The notes below the pieces were generated by a model, which had not been told where the DNA came from, did no database searches, and saw only the letters and a program-made list of their open reading frames with translations. A stretch of DNA of 49,377 bases, from positions 1-49,377 of the forward strand of contig PAPS01000001.1 in the NCBI GenBank assembly GCA_002708985.1, read 5' to 3'. How positions within the stretch are numbered: the stretch's first letter is position 1; every line of letters begins with the position of its first letter. Both the position numbers and the translations under genes were made by a program. Below, piece after piece: positions 8,690-18,350 of the stretch. This DNA comes from Saprospirales bacterium (GTDB lineage: Bacteria > Bacteroidota > Bacteroidia > Chitinophagales > UBA8649).

Positions 8690-8843
8690 GATCTAGTGAA
8701 TAGTTAACATAACGAATTTTATTGGATTCCATTGCTTTCAAAACAACCAAATACTTTAAAATATGCGAGATTTAAACATTGATTTAAGCGGAAAATTGAA
8801 ACAAGACAGTGCCTAAGCCAGGATTTTGCCCTTATTTTGCTCT

Positions 8844-9833
8844 ATGGCAACCTTTGATCCAAGCGATATTGGCGTAAACAATGGGAATATCTACGGATTT
8901 CCCTATCGAGAAGACGCTGCACAGATACATATCCTGCCTGTAGCATGGGAAGCTACGGCATCCTTTGGTAGAGGGTGTGCCAAATCCTACGAAGCAATTC
9001 GCCAAGCCTCGCTACAACTGGATTTCTATGATGAAAAGGGAGCCCTTTGGAAGACCCCAATATACATGCAGGAAGCCTTAGGAGAAATCCTGAACAGCCA
9101 AGCAGCTCCAAAGGCAGCACGTCTCATTTATTACTTAGAAAATAGGGGACAAATTTTAGATAGAATGGAGGATTTTGACGAAATCAACGCACTATCTAAA
9201 GTTCTAAATAATCTCGTCGAAGAGGCGTGTCATGATTTAATAAAAGAGGACAAAAAAATCATTATTCTGGGAGGGGATCACAGTGTTCCATTAGGATTAA
9301 TCAAGGCGCTCAACAAGAATCAATCTTTTGGCATATTACATTTTGACGCTCATGCTGACCTAAGACCAGGATATCAGGGATTTACCTATTCTCACGCATC
9401 GATTATGCATCACGCAAGGCAACTTCCTAACGTGGAATCAATCACCTCTGTCGGGTTGCGTGATATTTCACCTAAAGAAGCTAAAATTATTCGCAAAGAT
9501 ACGCATATAAACGCTTATAGCGATAAATGGTTGGCTGCTCAACGACTTAATTCACGTCCATTTAGCGCGGTTATTGAAGAAATTCTAAAGAAAATTCCGA
9601 AGAAAATATACCTTTCATTTGACGTGGATTGCCTCGATCCATCGCTTTGCCCAAATACAGGAACTCCCGTGCCTGGTGGACTCAGTTGGCATGAAATTCA
9701 GGCGATCTTAGATGCTCTCTACTACAGTGATATTGACATCGTTGGGGCGGATCTTTGTGAGACGGGAAACCATCCATGGGACGCCCAAGTAAGTGCTCGA
9801 ATTTTATATCAATTTATAGGCTTATTATCCTGA
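8844..9833 (+). CDS. Ureohydrolase (arginase/agmatinase/formimidoylglutamase superfamily)
   Basis: The family uses a binuclear Mn site to hydrolyse guanidino or formimino groups. All ligand motifs are present: GGDHSVPLG, HFDAHADLRPG and SFDVDCLDPSLCP, followed by GTPVPGGLSWHE. The 329-residue length is usual. The ATG at 8844 is preferred to 8826, as the family N-terminus begins near FDPSDIG. Whether the substrate is arginine, agmatine or formimidoylglutamate cannot be read from motifs, and no hut or polyamine neighbour helps. It ends two bases from the convergent ABC transporter. Confidence 0.9.
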   Translation: MATFDPSDIGVNNGNIYGFPYREDAAQIHILPVAWEATASFGRGCAKSYEAIRQASLQLDFYDEKGALWKTPIYMQEALGEILNSQAAPKAARLIYYLENRGQILDRMEDFDEINALSKVLNNLVEEACHDLIKEDKKIIILGGDHSVPLGLIKALNKNQSFGILHFDAHADLRPGYQGFTYSHASIMHHARQLPNVESITSVGLRDISPKEAKIIRKDTHINAYSDKWLAAQRLNSRPFSAVIEEILKKIPKKIYLSFDVDCLDPSLCPNTGTPVPGGLSWHEIQAILDALYYSDIDIVGADLCETGNHPWDAQVSARILYQFIGLLS

Positions 9834-9834
9834 A

Positions 9835-11637
9835 TTAGGATTGCGCCTTGACCATGGCTGCAAAACGGCCATTTTGAGCAACTAATTCATCCCACGTCCC
9901 AAATTCTTGTATTACACCATGGTGTAATACCATGATTTTGTCAGCATGTTGTATGGTCGATAATCGATGAGCAATTACAATGCTCGTCTGATTTTTTATG
10001 AGATTCTCGACAGCGTGTTGAATAATTCTCTCCGTTTGAGTATCGATAGAAGAAGTAGCTTCATCCAAAATGAGCAGCGCAGGGTCTTGAACTAGAGCTC
10101 GAACAAAAGATATCAGCTGCTTTTGGCCCATAGAAAGCATATTCCCTCGCTCTCCTACTTGAAAATCGTAGCCACTTGGTAACCGCTCGATATATTCATG
10201 AGCACCTACAATCTTTGCTGCACGAACAATTTGTTCTCTAGAAATTGAAGAGGATAACCGCACATTGTCCTCAATCGAACCTGAAAAAAGAAATACGTCT
10301 TGAAGGACTACCGCCATTTGTCGTCTAAGATGTTTGAGACTGTAGGTTTCAAGCGGCTGGTCATCCACTGTAATACTTCCTGAGTCGAGCTCGTAAAACC
10401 GCCCTAAAACATTAATGATTGTCGTTTTACCCGACCCGGTAGATCCAACTATGGCAAGCGTTTCACCCGGCTCTACGGTAAATGAAATTCCCTTGAGAAC
10501 TGCTTCTTCTGGGACATAGCTAAAGTGAACCTTGTCAAAGGCAACTTTCCCTTTAAGTGGTTGTTCATTCTGGCCCTTGTCTTCAATAATAAAATCCGTA
10601 TCTAAGAGATCAAAGACGCGATTTGAGGCCACTAGTCCCATCTGTAATACATTGAACCGATCGGCAAGAAATCGGATTGGTCGAAACAACATGTTAATCA
10701 ATAAGATATAGGTAACTACCGTTCCTACACCACCCGGTTGCTTCACAACTTGGAGACCATGATTCCATGTTATATAATTCACATAAAGATTGCCATCTAA
10801 TATGCTACTTGTGCCAGTCCAAACCATCAAACCAATGGCAACTGATAGAAGGATTTCAACGGTCGGGAAAAATATTGAATAGTACCATATAGCTCGAATA
10901 TTAGCCTTTCTGTGTGCTGCATTAATGGAATCAAACTTTGAAAATTCTTGTGCCTCCGCACCAAAAACCTGAATAACGCGCATTCCGCTAATTCGCTCCT
11001 GCAAAAAAGCATTTAAACGAGCAACTTGGTTTCGCACATCTTGGAAAGTAACCTTAACCTTTTCTTTAAAAATATAAGTGGCATACAGCAAAAACGGCAG
11101 ACTAATCATACTCGCTAATGCCAAAGGCCAGCAAAATACAAGCATCGAAACAATAATGACAATGAGCATTAAAATATCTGCAAAAATCAGTAGGATGCCA
11201 TTGGAAAAAATATCACTGATGGTCTCGGTATCGTTTACCGTTCTCGTTGTGCTTGTCCCAATTGGAGTTGTATCAAAATAGTTTAAGCGCATCAGCATTA
11301 CATGACCAAACACACGATCTCTCAAATCCTTAACCACCGACTGACCTAGCACTTTAGAACTGTAGGTAAAGGCAAAACGAAAGATAGCCTCTGTAACCAA
11401 AACGCCGATCAAAAGAAGAAACATCGTTAGAAGTCCTTCTTGATTCTTAGGCAGAATGTAATTATCGATGGCATCCTGAACAAGATAGGCTCGCATAGGG
11501 CCTAGAAAAGCCAAAAATATTGCTAGGACTAGAGCAGAGTAAAAAAGCCTCCGGTGGGGTTTAGACAAACCCAACACGCGCTTTAGTACCGCCAAGTCGA
11601 TGACATTACCCGTTATATCCTGTCCTTTACTAACCAT
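9835..11637 (-). CDS. ABC exporter, fused permease and ATPase (MsbA/LmrA-like half transporter)
   Basis: A 600-residue half transporter that would act as a dimer to export lipids, drugs or peptides. An N-terminal six-helix membrane domain (to about 330) is followed by an ATPase with Walker A GSTGSGKTT, the Q-loop (VVLQDVFLFSGS), Walker B LLILDEATSSID and the H-loop AHRLS. The signature reads LSMGQ instead of LSGGQ, a variant seen in this branch. ATG 11637 is used because it follows AGGA and overlaps truA by only eight bases; an in-frame TTG at 11652 would add five residues. The substrate is not predictable. Confidence 0.9.
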   Translation of the reverse strand: MVSKGQDITGNVIDLAVLKRVLGLSKPHRRLFYSALVLAIFLAFLGPMRAYLVQDAIDNYILPKNQEGLLTMFLLLIGVLVTEAIFRFAFTYSSKVLGQSVVKDLRDRVFGHVMLMRLNYFDTTPIGTSTTRTVNDTETISDIFSNGILLIFADILMLIVIIVSMLVFCWPLALASMISLPFLLYATYIFKEKVKVTFQDVRNQVARLNAFLQERISGMRVIQVFGAEAQEFSKFDSINAAHRKANIRAIWYYSIFFPTVEILLSVAIGLMVWTGTSSILDGNLYVNYITWNHGLQVVKQPGGVGTVVTYILLINMLFRPIRFLADRFNVLQMGLVASNRVFDLLDTDFIIEDKGQNEQPLKGKVAFDKVHFSYVPEEAVLKGISFTVEPGETLAIVGSTGSGKTTIINVLGRFYELDSGSITVDDQPLETYSLKHLRRQMAVVLQDVFLFSGSIEDNVRLSSSISREQIVRAAKIVGAHEYIERLPSGYDFQVGERGNMLSMGQKQLISFVRALVQDPALLILDEATSSIDTQTERIIQHAVENLIKNQTSIVIAHRLSTIQHADKIMVLHHGVIQEFGTWDELVAQNGRFAAMVKAQS

Positions 11638-12409
11638 TATTCCTTGAATCAAATTCCATTGGCAAAGCGTCTTCGTAGCTTATCCCGGCTAAAAATAGAC
11701 CTTGAGGTGGAGCTGTCAATGATTTTGGCAGAGGTTTTCCATCTCTCAAGGCAGATTCCCAATCACCTATCGATAGTTTACCCTGTCCAAGGTCTGAGAG
11801 TCCACCAACTATACGGCGAACCATATTATGCAAAAACCTTCGTGCTGTAATCGTAAATACCAATTCGTTACTCTGCCTGTCCCATTGCGCTTGAACCACC
11901 TCGCAATGATAATGCTCTTGGCTATCATCTCGCTTACTCATCGCCTGAAAGTCATCATATTTCATAAGCATCTCCGAGCCTTCCTTTATGCTCGCCCAAT
12001 TCCATTGATCAAATGCTTGAACCCAGCGGAAACGGTAGGTAAAGGGATTTCTCTTATTTGCTATGTGATATTTATATGTCCTCCATCGGGCAGCATATCG
12101 AGCGTGGAAGTCTGCAGCAACGGGCGTACATTCATGCACGATGACTTCATCCGGAAGCATTTTGTTTAATCGATACAGCAGACTATCTAACTCCTTTTGT
12201 GCGTCAAAGTGAGCAACATAGTGAGATGCATGTACACCGCGATCCGTTCGACCACAGCCTGTTACAATAATTTCCTCTTGCAACAGTTTTTCTAAATTTT
12301 CCTGAAGTACGCCTTGGACAGTTCTGTACTCAGGCTGAACTTGCCAACCAAAAAATGCCTGACCATCATAGCTTAGTGTCAACTTATACCGTGAAACTTG
12401 CGTCATCAT
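11630..12409 (-). CDS. truA: tRNA pseudouridine(38-40) synthase TruA
   Basis: TruA isomerises uridines 38-40 in the anticodon arm of many tRNAs. The 259-residue protein has the catalytic motif GRTDRGVHA with the nucleophilic Asp at about residue 55. The opening SYDGQAFFGWQ and the FLHNMVRRIVGGL segment are also diagnostic. Two adjacent ATG codons (12409 and 12406) are equally good starts. Its 3' end overlaps the ABC exporter start by eight bases. A 45-base gap separates it from divergent DUF4293. Confidence 0.95.
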   Translation of the reverse strand: MMTQVSRYKLTLSYDGQAFFGWQVQPEYRTVQGVLQENLEKLLQEEIIVTGCGRTDRGVHASHYVAHFDAQKELDSLLYRLNKMLPDEVIVHECTPVAADFHARYAARWRTYKYHIANKRNPFTYRFRWVQAFDQWNWASIKEGSEMLMKYDDFQAMSKRDDSQEHYHCEVVQAQWDRQSNELVFTITARRFLHNMVRRIVGGLSDLGQGKLSIGDWESALRDGKPLPKSLTAPPQGLFLAGISYEDALPMEFDSRNNG

Positions 12410-12454
12410 GACGAATGTACGGCACTTCAGTATCTTGTACTAAATTCTAGATTC

Positions 12455-12841
12455 ATGGTTATTCAACGAATCCATTCAATCTATCTCGGGATATCAACCG
12501 TACTGCTCATCCTTTTTTCAGCTACTGGAGAATTTAGTTTTGCGCAATTCAATGGATCCTTGGATAGACCAGTAATCGTTACGCTTCTTTCTATTTTAGT
12601 TGCCGCATTGTTAGTTCTCACCATATTTCGTGGGGACCGCCCAGATATTCAGTACCGAATGACCTCCGTGATTCTTGGGCTTCTAGTTATAATCTGCCTT
12701 ACAATGCTATCTTTAGAAATGACAACTCTATCCCAATCCTGGAGTAGCCTAAGTCCGCTGTCTGCCCTTTTGCTTGTTCTGATGAGCCGTAGAAAAATCG
12801 ATGAAAATTCACAGGGTCAAAATCGAAGTGCTGCATCCTAA
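12455..12841 (+). CDS. DUF4293 family membrane protein
   Basis: A 128-residue protein beginning MVIQRIHSIYLGIST, the typical opening of DUF4293, with four predicted hydrophobic helices and a short basic tail (SRRKIDENSQGQNRSAAS). The function is unknown. The frame is open back to 12398, but ATG 12455 matches the family start and avoids overlap with truA. Its TAA overlaps the next gene's ATG as TAATG, so the two are probably translationally coupled. Confidence 0.85.
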   Translation: MVIQRIHSIYLGISTVLLILFSATGEFSFAQFNGSLDRPVIVTLLSILVAALLVLTIFRGDRPDIQYRMTSVILGLLVIICLTMLSLEMTTLSQSWSSLSPLSALLLVLMSRRKIDENSQGQNRSAAS

Positions 12842-13692
12842 TGATTCTTTTAGCTGACGTTGGAGCAAGCACTGCCAAAATTGTCTATCTAGGATCAATT
12901 TTTTCCGAGGGAAAGTCTGCGAGAATTGTCAACAAAGGATTTAATCCCACCTACCATACCGAGGAGGAGATTTGTGAACGTATAAGTCAGTGGCCGATAC
13001 CAAATGGCACTATACATGATATACACTCTGTAATTATTTACGGTGCAGGCTGCATGCGGTTAGACCGCGCCCAAAAAGTCTCTAGGTCGCTCAAAATACA
13101 TTTTTCCAATGCATCAATTAAGGTATATTCTGATCTGCTTGCGCCGATTCATGCCAACGAAAATCATAAAGGATATTATGCCATTTTAGGAACAGGTTCT
13201 GTCTGTTGCCATTTTGATGGTCAATCAATCCATCTGCTCCGACCTTCTTTAGGTTTTCTTATCAATGATACTGGAAGTGGTTTTCATATTGGAAAGACAT
13301 TTTTAACTCGTTTACTATCTGGTGATATAGTTCATAAACCGTTGACTTTAAAAATTCAAGAACAATGGGGTAGTCCCCTACAACAAGTTGACTGGGTTTC
13401 CATTGAAAACGATCCAATCTTTCAATCAAGAGTGGCATCTCTGACAAAAATCGTGGCTACTTATCAAGGGGATGAAGGTATTCGATCAATCCTTTTTGAA
13501 TGTTTTGAGTTATGGGTAAGTGATCTCGTCAAACATGGACAAGATCCAATAAAAAAAATACACCTCTCGGGGTCTGTGGGTTTCCACTTTAAAGAAGTTA
13601 TTCATAAAGTGCTTTCCGCAAAGGGCATTCAAATTGGCCAATGCATCGCTTCCCCTATGACTGTCCTAGAAAAGCGACTAAACATTGCATAA
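12841..13692 (+). CDS. BadF/BadG/BcrA/BcrD ATPase-family, N-acetylglucosamine kinase-like protein (paralogue 1)
   Basis: A 283-residue ASKHA-fold protein. The N-terminal phosphate-1 loop reads LADVGASTAKIVYLG, and the phosphate-2 and adenosine motifs resemble ILGTGSVCCHFDG and FLINDTGSGFHIGKTF. The relatives phosphorylate amino sugars such as GlcNAc; whether this one does is inference. A second homologue lies at 15753-16601, so the pair brackets pfkA and gap. The usual DGGGTKT loop is changed to DVGASTA, so the substrate may differ from characterised kinases. Confidence 0.8.
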   Translation: MILLADVGASTAKIVYLGSIFSEGKSARIVNKGFNPTYHTEEEICERISQWPIPNGTIHDIHSVIIYGAGCMRLDRAQKVSRSLKIHFSNASIKVYSDLLAPIHANENHKGYYAILGTGSVCCHFDGQSIHLLRPSLGFLINDTGSGFHIGKTFLTRLLSGDIVHKPLTLKIQEQWGSPLQQVDWVSIENDPIFQSRVASLTKIVATYQGDEGIRSILFECFELWVSDLVKHGQDPIKKIHLSGSVGFHFKEVIHKVLSAKGIQIGQCIASPMTVLEKRLNIA

Positions 13693-13744
13693 AGCCCAAT
13701 AATTGACGACATTTAACGCATAAAGTGTTTGTTACTTTAGAACT

Positions 13745-14725
13745 ATGAACCAGCCTAGCAAAATTGCCGTCCTCACCAGCGGAGGAGATGCACCGGGAAT
13801 GAATGCCGCTTTACGAGCCGCAGTGCGTACCATTTCTTGGCATAAGAAATTAGCATACGGCGTCTATCGGGGTTATGATGGCCTTATATCAAACGACATA
13901 AAATACCTCGATGCACGCTCTGTAAATCACATCTTGGGGCGTGGAGGAACCATGCTTAAATCGGCCCGTTCAGAGGGATTCCGAACAAAAGAGGGTCGTC
14001 AAACAGCCTTTGATAACTTAAATGCTCAAGGAATTGATAGCCTTATTGTAATAGGAGGAGACGGATCATTAACTGGTGCGCACCTCATGCACGAAGAACA
14101 TGGCATTCCAACTATTGGCATACCAGCTACTATAGATAACGACTTAATGGGCACAGACGAATCCATTGGATTTGATACCGCACTGAATACCGCGGTTGAA
14201 GCAGTTGATAAAATTCGAGATACCGCGGCATCCCATAATAGGCTTTTCTTAGTAGAAGTTATGGGGCGAAACAGCGGCGAGATTGCCTTAGCAACAGGAA
14301 TTGCAACAGGAGCCCTTGCCGTGATGACGCCTGAAGAAGATCTCAGTGTAGATGACCTCATTCAAATTCTTGAGCGAGGCCGTCGAAATAAAAAAACATC
14401 CAATATTGTTATTGTTGCTGAAGGCTATGGAAAAAATGGTGCCGAGGATCTTGGCAGAGTAATCCAAAAGAGAACTGACCTCTATGAAACTAAGGTTACT
14501 GTCTTAGGGCATATTCAAAGAGGAGGCCAACCGTCCGTAAGAGATCGCTTATTGGCAAGTGAACTCGGTCATGCCGCAGTAGAAGCGCTTATGAATGGCA
14601 AAAAGGATATCATGGTAGGCCTAAAACAAAGTAACATTGAGCACATTCCTATTTTGGAAGCTGTGCAAAGCAAAAAATATCTTAACCCAAATTATCTTCA
14701 ACTCGTAAAAGAATTATCGATATGA
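13745..14725 (+). CDS. pfkA: ATP-dependent 6-phosphofructokinase
   Basis: PfkA commits fructose 6-phosphate to glycolysis. The 326-residue length is that of the allosteric bacterial enzyme. Motifs are intact: TSGGDAPGMN (11-20), GGDGS (104-108, the Gly typical of ATP use rather than pyrophosphate use), TIDND with catalytic Asp131, and the substrate segment EVMGRNSGEIAL. The stop overlaps the gap start by four bases (ATGA), coupling the two glycolytic enzymes. A 52-base gap upstream has a TACTTTAG element at 13733-13740 that resembles, but does not fully match, the -7 consensus. Confidence 0.96.
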   Translation: MNQPSKIAVLTSGGDAPGMNAALRAAVRTISWHKKLAYGVYRGYDGLISNDIKYLDARSVNHILGRGGTMLKSARSEGFRTKEGRQTAFDNLNAQGIDSLIVIGGDGSLTGAHLMHEEHGIPTIGIPATIDNDLMGTDESIGFDTALNTAVEAVDKIRDTAASHNRLFLVEVMGRNSGEIALATGIATGALAVMTPEEDLSVDDLIQILERGRRNKKTSNIVIVAEGYGKNGAEDLGRVIQKRTDLYETKVTVLGHIQRGGQPSVRDRLLASELGHAAVEALMNGKKDIMVGLKQSNIEHIPILEAVQSKKYLNPNYLQLVKELSI

Positions 14726-15711
14726 AAAACATCGCTATTAACGGATTTGGGCGTATTGGACGCCTGACATTCAGAAATCTAATGCAACGAAATAACCTCA
14801 ATGTAATTGCCATCAACGACCTTACAGATATCAATACATTGGCTCACTTGCTGAAATATGACTCCGTTCAAGGAAAATATCCCGGAGAAGTACGTGTCGA
14901 AAACAATGTAATCATTGTAGACGGACACAGCATTGAGATCACGGCTGAAAGAGATCCAAGAAACTTACCTTGGAATAATCACAACATTGACCTCGTTGTT
15001 GAATCGACAGGACGTTTTTTAACTAGTGAATTAGCCCAAAAGCATATTGACGCAGGAGCTAAGCGTGTTCTTTTATCAGCACCTGCAAAATCAGCAGATA
15101 TCCCAACCTTCGTCCTTGGTGTTAACGACAGTGGGTTAACCGATCAACCGATTGTATCTAACGCTAGTTGTACAACGAACTGCGGTGCTCCAATGACCAA
15201 AGTCATTCATGATCACCTAGTCGTAAAACGTGGTTTTTTAACTACCGTCCACGCCTACACATCAGATCAAAATATTCTCGATGCGCCTCATGCTGACTTA
15301 CGTCGAGCACGTGCTGCGGCCTTGAGCATCATTCCAACAAGAACTGGCGCCGCCAAGGCAATAGGCCTAGTCATGCCTTCAATGCAAGGTAAAATTGATG
15401 GGGTAGCAGCACGAGTCCCAACACCAACTGGATCCTTCACACAGATTTCATTTCAAACGGAAAAAACTGCATCGATTGAGGAGATTATGCAATTCTTCAA
15501 AGAGGCTGCTGCAAGTAATCTAAAAGGTGTGTTGGAGTACTCCGAAGACCCATTAGTCTCTACAGATATTATTGGAAATCCGCACTCATGTATTTTTGAT
15601 GCAACCCTAACAAAATCCTCAGAAAACCTCATCACTGTATTTGGTTGGTATGATAATGAAATGGGATATGCCACAAGAATGGCAGATATGACGGAACGCA
15701 TGACAGCGTAA
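14722..15711 (+). CDS. gap: Type I glyceraldehyde-3-phosphate dehydrogenase
   Basis: The enzyme oxidises glyceraldehyde 3-phosphate with NAD and phosphate. The 329-residue protein has the Rossmann start AINGFGRIGR, an Asp in AINDL that favours NAD over NADP, catalytic Cys150 in SNASCTTNC, and the C-terminal WYDNEMGYATRM. It overlaps pfkA by four bases and lies 41 bases before the second BadF-like gene. There is no sign of damage. Whether it runs glycolytically or gluconeogenically cannot be told, but coupling to pfkA suggests glycolysis. Confidence 0.97.
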   Translation: MKNIAINGFGRIGRLTFRNLMQRNNLNVIAINDLTDINTLAHLLKYDSVQGKYPGEVRVENNVIIVDGHSIEITAERDPRNLPWNNHNIDLVVESTGRFLTSELAQKHIDAGAKRVLLSAPAKSADIPTFVLGVNDSGLTDQPIVSNASCTTNCGAPMTKVIHDHLVVKRGFLTTVHAYTSDQNILDAPHADLRRARAAALSIIPTRTGAAKAIGLVMPSMQGKIDGVAARVPTPTGSFTQISFQTEKTASIEEIMQFFKEAAASNLKGVLEYSEDPLVSTDIIGNPHSCIFDATLTKSSENLITVFGWYDNEMGYATRMADMTERMTA

Positions 15712-15752
15712 TCCCTCACTTCGTTACCTTGCGAATCCTTTAATCAAAAATC

Positions 15753-16601
15753 ATGATAATAGTAGCTGACAGCGGATCCATGAAGTGTGATTGGGCAGTC
15801 GTTGCCCGAGATGGAAGATTGGTAAAAGAGTTTAAAACAATGGGCTTCCATCCCCTATTTCACTCATCGACTTTGATTGAGAAGATTCTAGGTCATATGA
15901 GCGAATTCAAGACAATCGCATCTCAGATAGAAGAAGTATACTTCTACGGTCCTGGCAATGAAATTCCTCAACGTGCTCGCATTATCGAGATGGCTATGCG
16001 AAATATTTTTAACAACGCAGAAACGGTAGAAGTTGCCGATGATATTACAGCGAGCGCCTATGCCTCGTACAGAGGTGAACCTGTTATTGCATGCATCCTC
16101 GGCACATCCTCTCACGCTTGTACCTATGACGGTAAGGAAGTTGTTTTAGCACGACCACCATTAGGTTTTATTCTGGGTAGTGAAGGGAGTGGATCCTATT
16201 TTGGTAAAAAAATTATACGGGATTATTTCTACCATCGTCTACCTGAAGATTTGCACCAAGCCTTTTCGGAGCGTTACAACCTCAATGTAGAAGAGTTTAC
16301 TGATCGATTATACAGAGATCCTCAGGCACATGTTTATGTCGCGGGCTTTATGCAATTTGTATGCGACAACCGTGAACACCGGTACATTCAGCAAATCAGT
16401 GAAAAGGGATTTAGAAAGTTTATTGAAAACCAAATCGTAAAGTTTGAAAATGCGGAATCCATGCCAATTCACTTTCTCGGTAGTGTAGCCTATTTCTTTC
16501 AAGAGCAGATTAAAATCTTGTGTGAAGAGTATAACCTCAAGCCTAAGACCTTTAATCGCAAGCCTGTAGTTAATCTCCTGAACTACCATACAAGCGAGTA
16601 A
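15753..16601 (+). CDS. BadF/BadG-family N-acetylglucosamine kinase-like protein (paralogue 2)
   Basis: A 282-residue ASKHA ATPase-fold protein similar in length and motif order to the gene at 12841-13692. It has VADSGSMKCDWAVV (phosphate-1 loop), EVADDITASAYAS, CILGTSSHACTYDG (phosphate-2) and LGSEGSGSYFGKK. In Bacteroidota this gene commonly lies next to pfkA and gap, supporting a role in feeding amino sugars or other hexoses into glycolysis. That role is inferred from context only. The Ser/Met/Lys changes in the first loop are shared with Bacteroidota relatives. Confidence 0.82.
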   Translation: MIIVADSGSMKCDWAVVARDGRLVKEFKTMGFHPLFHSSTLIEKILGHMSEFKTIASQIEEVYFYGPGNEIPQRARIIEMAMRNIFNNAETVEVADDITASAYASYRGEPVIACILGTSSHACTYDGKEVVLARPPLGFILGSEGSGSYFGKKIIRDYFYHRLPEDLHQAFSERYNLNVEEFTDRLYRDPQAHVYVAGFMQFVCDNREHRYIQQISEKGFRKFIENQIVKFENAESMPIHFLGSVAYFFQEQIKILCEEYNLKPKTFNRKPVVNLLNYHTSE

Positions 16602-16624
16602 ATAGTCATAAATTAATTGAATGT

Positions 16625-18310
16625 TTATGGGTTGGGAAAAGCCTCTTCAGGAATCTCGTAAAGGACAAAGCCATTTCGGTTTTCTAGAAAAGTCCATTCT
16701 GAGGGTACCCCTTTGTTTTGTACGACATTGCTGCGGGTAACAACATAGACCGTTAGGCCATTTACCGTCGCGGCATTGATCTCTTCAAAATGGGCAATAT
16801 CTTCTGGGTTTCTCTTGAGATAAAAATGATCGGCATAGGTCTTAAACCCGTAGGTCACAACAACAACATCTTTTTCGGCCAACTCCTTGTAAATCTCAAT
16901 TGCTGCTCGTTGTGTATAACCCTCTATTCTCGGCACAACCAAATACACTATGGATTGCGCCAAAATTGACACTGATAAAATGATTCCGATAACCGCTCCT
17001 TTTCCAGGACCGCGGTTTGCCATAAAAAGAGATACCAGCATCCCAATAAAAAACAAAGCAGACAACCAAAGAATGGAAGAGGGCCAAACCACTGACGCCT
17101 TTAGGTTATCCAAAGCAAAAACGTCATTTATAGTAAGGTTTGTCCACAATAATGAAGGAGTATTCCCTATGAAATAGATGAGCACCATTGCAACAGCAAA
17201 CAGCAACGAGAGTAATATTAGCAGAGATATTTCCCACCAGAGTAAAACTTCCTTATGCTTTGCAAGCATCCATAAACGAAGGCTCGCCAAATACGTAATT
17301 GGGAAGTAAGCCAAGGACGAATAATGCATGATCTTGGTCTGAACAAGTTCAAAAACAACAAGGACGGTAAACAATGTAATCAGCATCCACAACATGAAAT
17401 TTTGAGTTAATGCAGAATATGCTTCCCGTTTTTTCCATGCTGAAAATATTAGTGGAGCACATGGGAAAGTTCCAACAAACAGAACTAATACGTGATAGCC
17501 TATAAACCCGCCGTGCCCCGCATCGGCCTGGCTGCCCAACTCAAAATGGCGTTTAAGAAAGGCGCCAAAAAAAGCCCAACCTTCTTGTTGGACATAGATC
17601 AGTGTCCATATACCTAAAATAAGGCCCATAGAAACAAACATCATAATCGCTTCATTAAGCCGGACGATTCGGCGGAACCTTGACATAATAAAGTACGCGA
17701 CAAATACAAGACTGAATAAAAACAGTGCAACTGGACCCTTGGTCAGTATGGCTAGGCCCATAAACAAACCGCATAGCCGCATAGCTCGAAAACGTCGTTT
17801 CTTTCGTCGATTGCTTGGCACAAACTCCCAGCTCTCCGTCATCTGAGCTAAAAAGTAGATAGCTAAAAAAATAAATAGGTTAAATGTTGGGTCAATCAAG
17901 GCAGACTTGAAGTATAAAAAGGGAAGCATGCTGACTGCATAAAGCATAGCCCAGAGCATACCAAAACCGTTCCCTTGAAGCCGTTTTCCTACCGTATATA
18001 AAGTCCATAGAGTAATTACCCCTATTAGCGCATTGGGCAGACGCGCCCCAAAGGATGATATCCCGAAATACTTCATGGATAGCGCCTGCATCCAAAAAAA
18101 GAAGGGTGGCTTTTCATAAAAAGGCTCATATGCCATTTGCAACTTCAGCCAATCACCAGTTACAATCATTTCTCGGGCAATCTCAGCAAAATTGATTTCA
18201 TCCCAATCAAAAAGGTGACTTCCCCCAAGCATTGGAAGGTAAAGCAATAAGCCAATGGGAACAATCCATAAACCGTAAGGCCACTTTCGAATATCGAAGT
18301 AGTGAAGCAT
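16625..18310 (-). CDS. GT39/ArnT-like membrane glycosyltransferase
   Basis: A 561-residue polytopic protein of the PMT/ArnT (GT-C) class, which transfers a sugar from a polyprenyl-phosphate donor to lipid or protein outside the membrane. The first loop carries the acidic motif DWDEINFAEIAREM and the segment YEKPPFFFW typical of ArnT and PMT proteins; about 11-12 helices follow, then a C-terminal soluble tail. It is the last gene of the START-like, LptF/G, PAP2 series. The neighbours suggest envelope lipid or LPS modification, but acceptor and donor are unknown. Confidence 0.85.
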   Translation of the reverse strand: MLHYFDIRKWPYGLWIVPIGLLLYLPMLGGSHLFDWDEINFAEIAREMIVTGDWLKLQMAYEPFYEKPPFFFWMQALSMKYFGISSFGARLPNALIGVITLWTLYTVGKRLQGNGFGMLWAMLYAVSMLPFLYFKSALIDPTFNLFIFLAIYFLAQMTESWEFVPSNRRKKRRFRAMRLCGLFMGLAILTKGPVALFLFSLVFVAYFIMSRFRRIVRLNEAIMMFVSMGLILGIWTLIYVQQEGWAFFGAFLKRHFELGSQADAGHGGFIGYHVLVLFVGTFPCAPLIFSAWKKREAYSALTQNFMLWMLITLFTVLVVFELVQTKIMHYSSLAYFPITYLASLRLWMLAKHKEVLLWWEISLLILLSLLFAVAMVLIYFIGNTPSLLWTNLTINDVFALDNLKASVVWPSSILWLSALFFIGMLVSLFMANRGPGKGAVIGIILSVSILAQSIVYLVVPRIEGYTQRAAIEIYKELAEKDVVVVTYGFKTYADHFYLKRNPEDIAHFEEINAATVNGLTVYVVTRSNVVQNKGVPSEWTFLENRNGFVLYEIPEEAFPNP

Positions 18311-18350
18311 GAATTGAAATTACAAGGAATGAATTAAGTAAGTCATTCTA

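Noticed and set aside
9827-9841. ATCCT-GAATT-AGGAT inverted repeat at the ureohydrolase/ABC junction
   Set aside because: Only a five-base stem with no T-run, so not supported as a terminator.
14026-14361. Long antisense frame inside pfkA
   Set aside because: It is a shadow of a conserved gene with no matching family.
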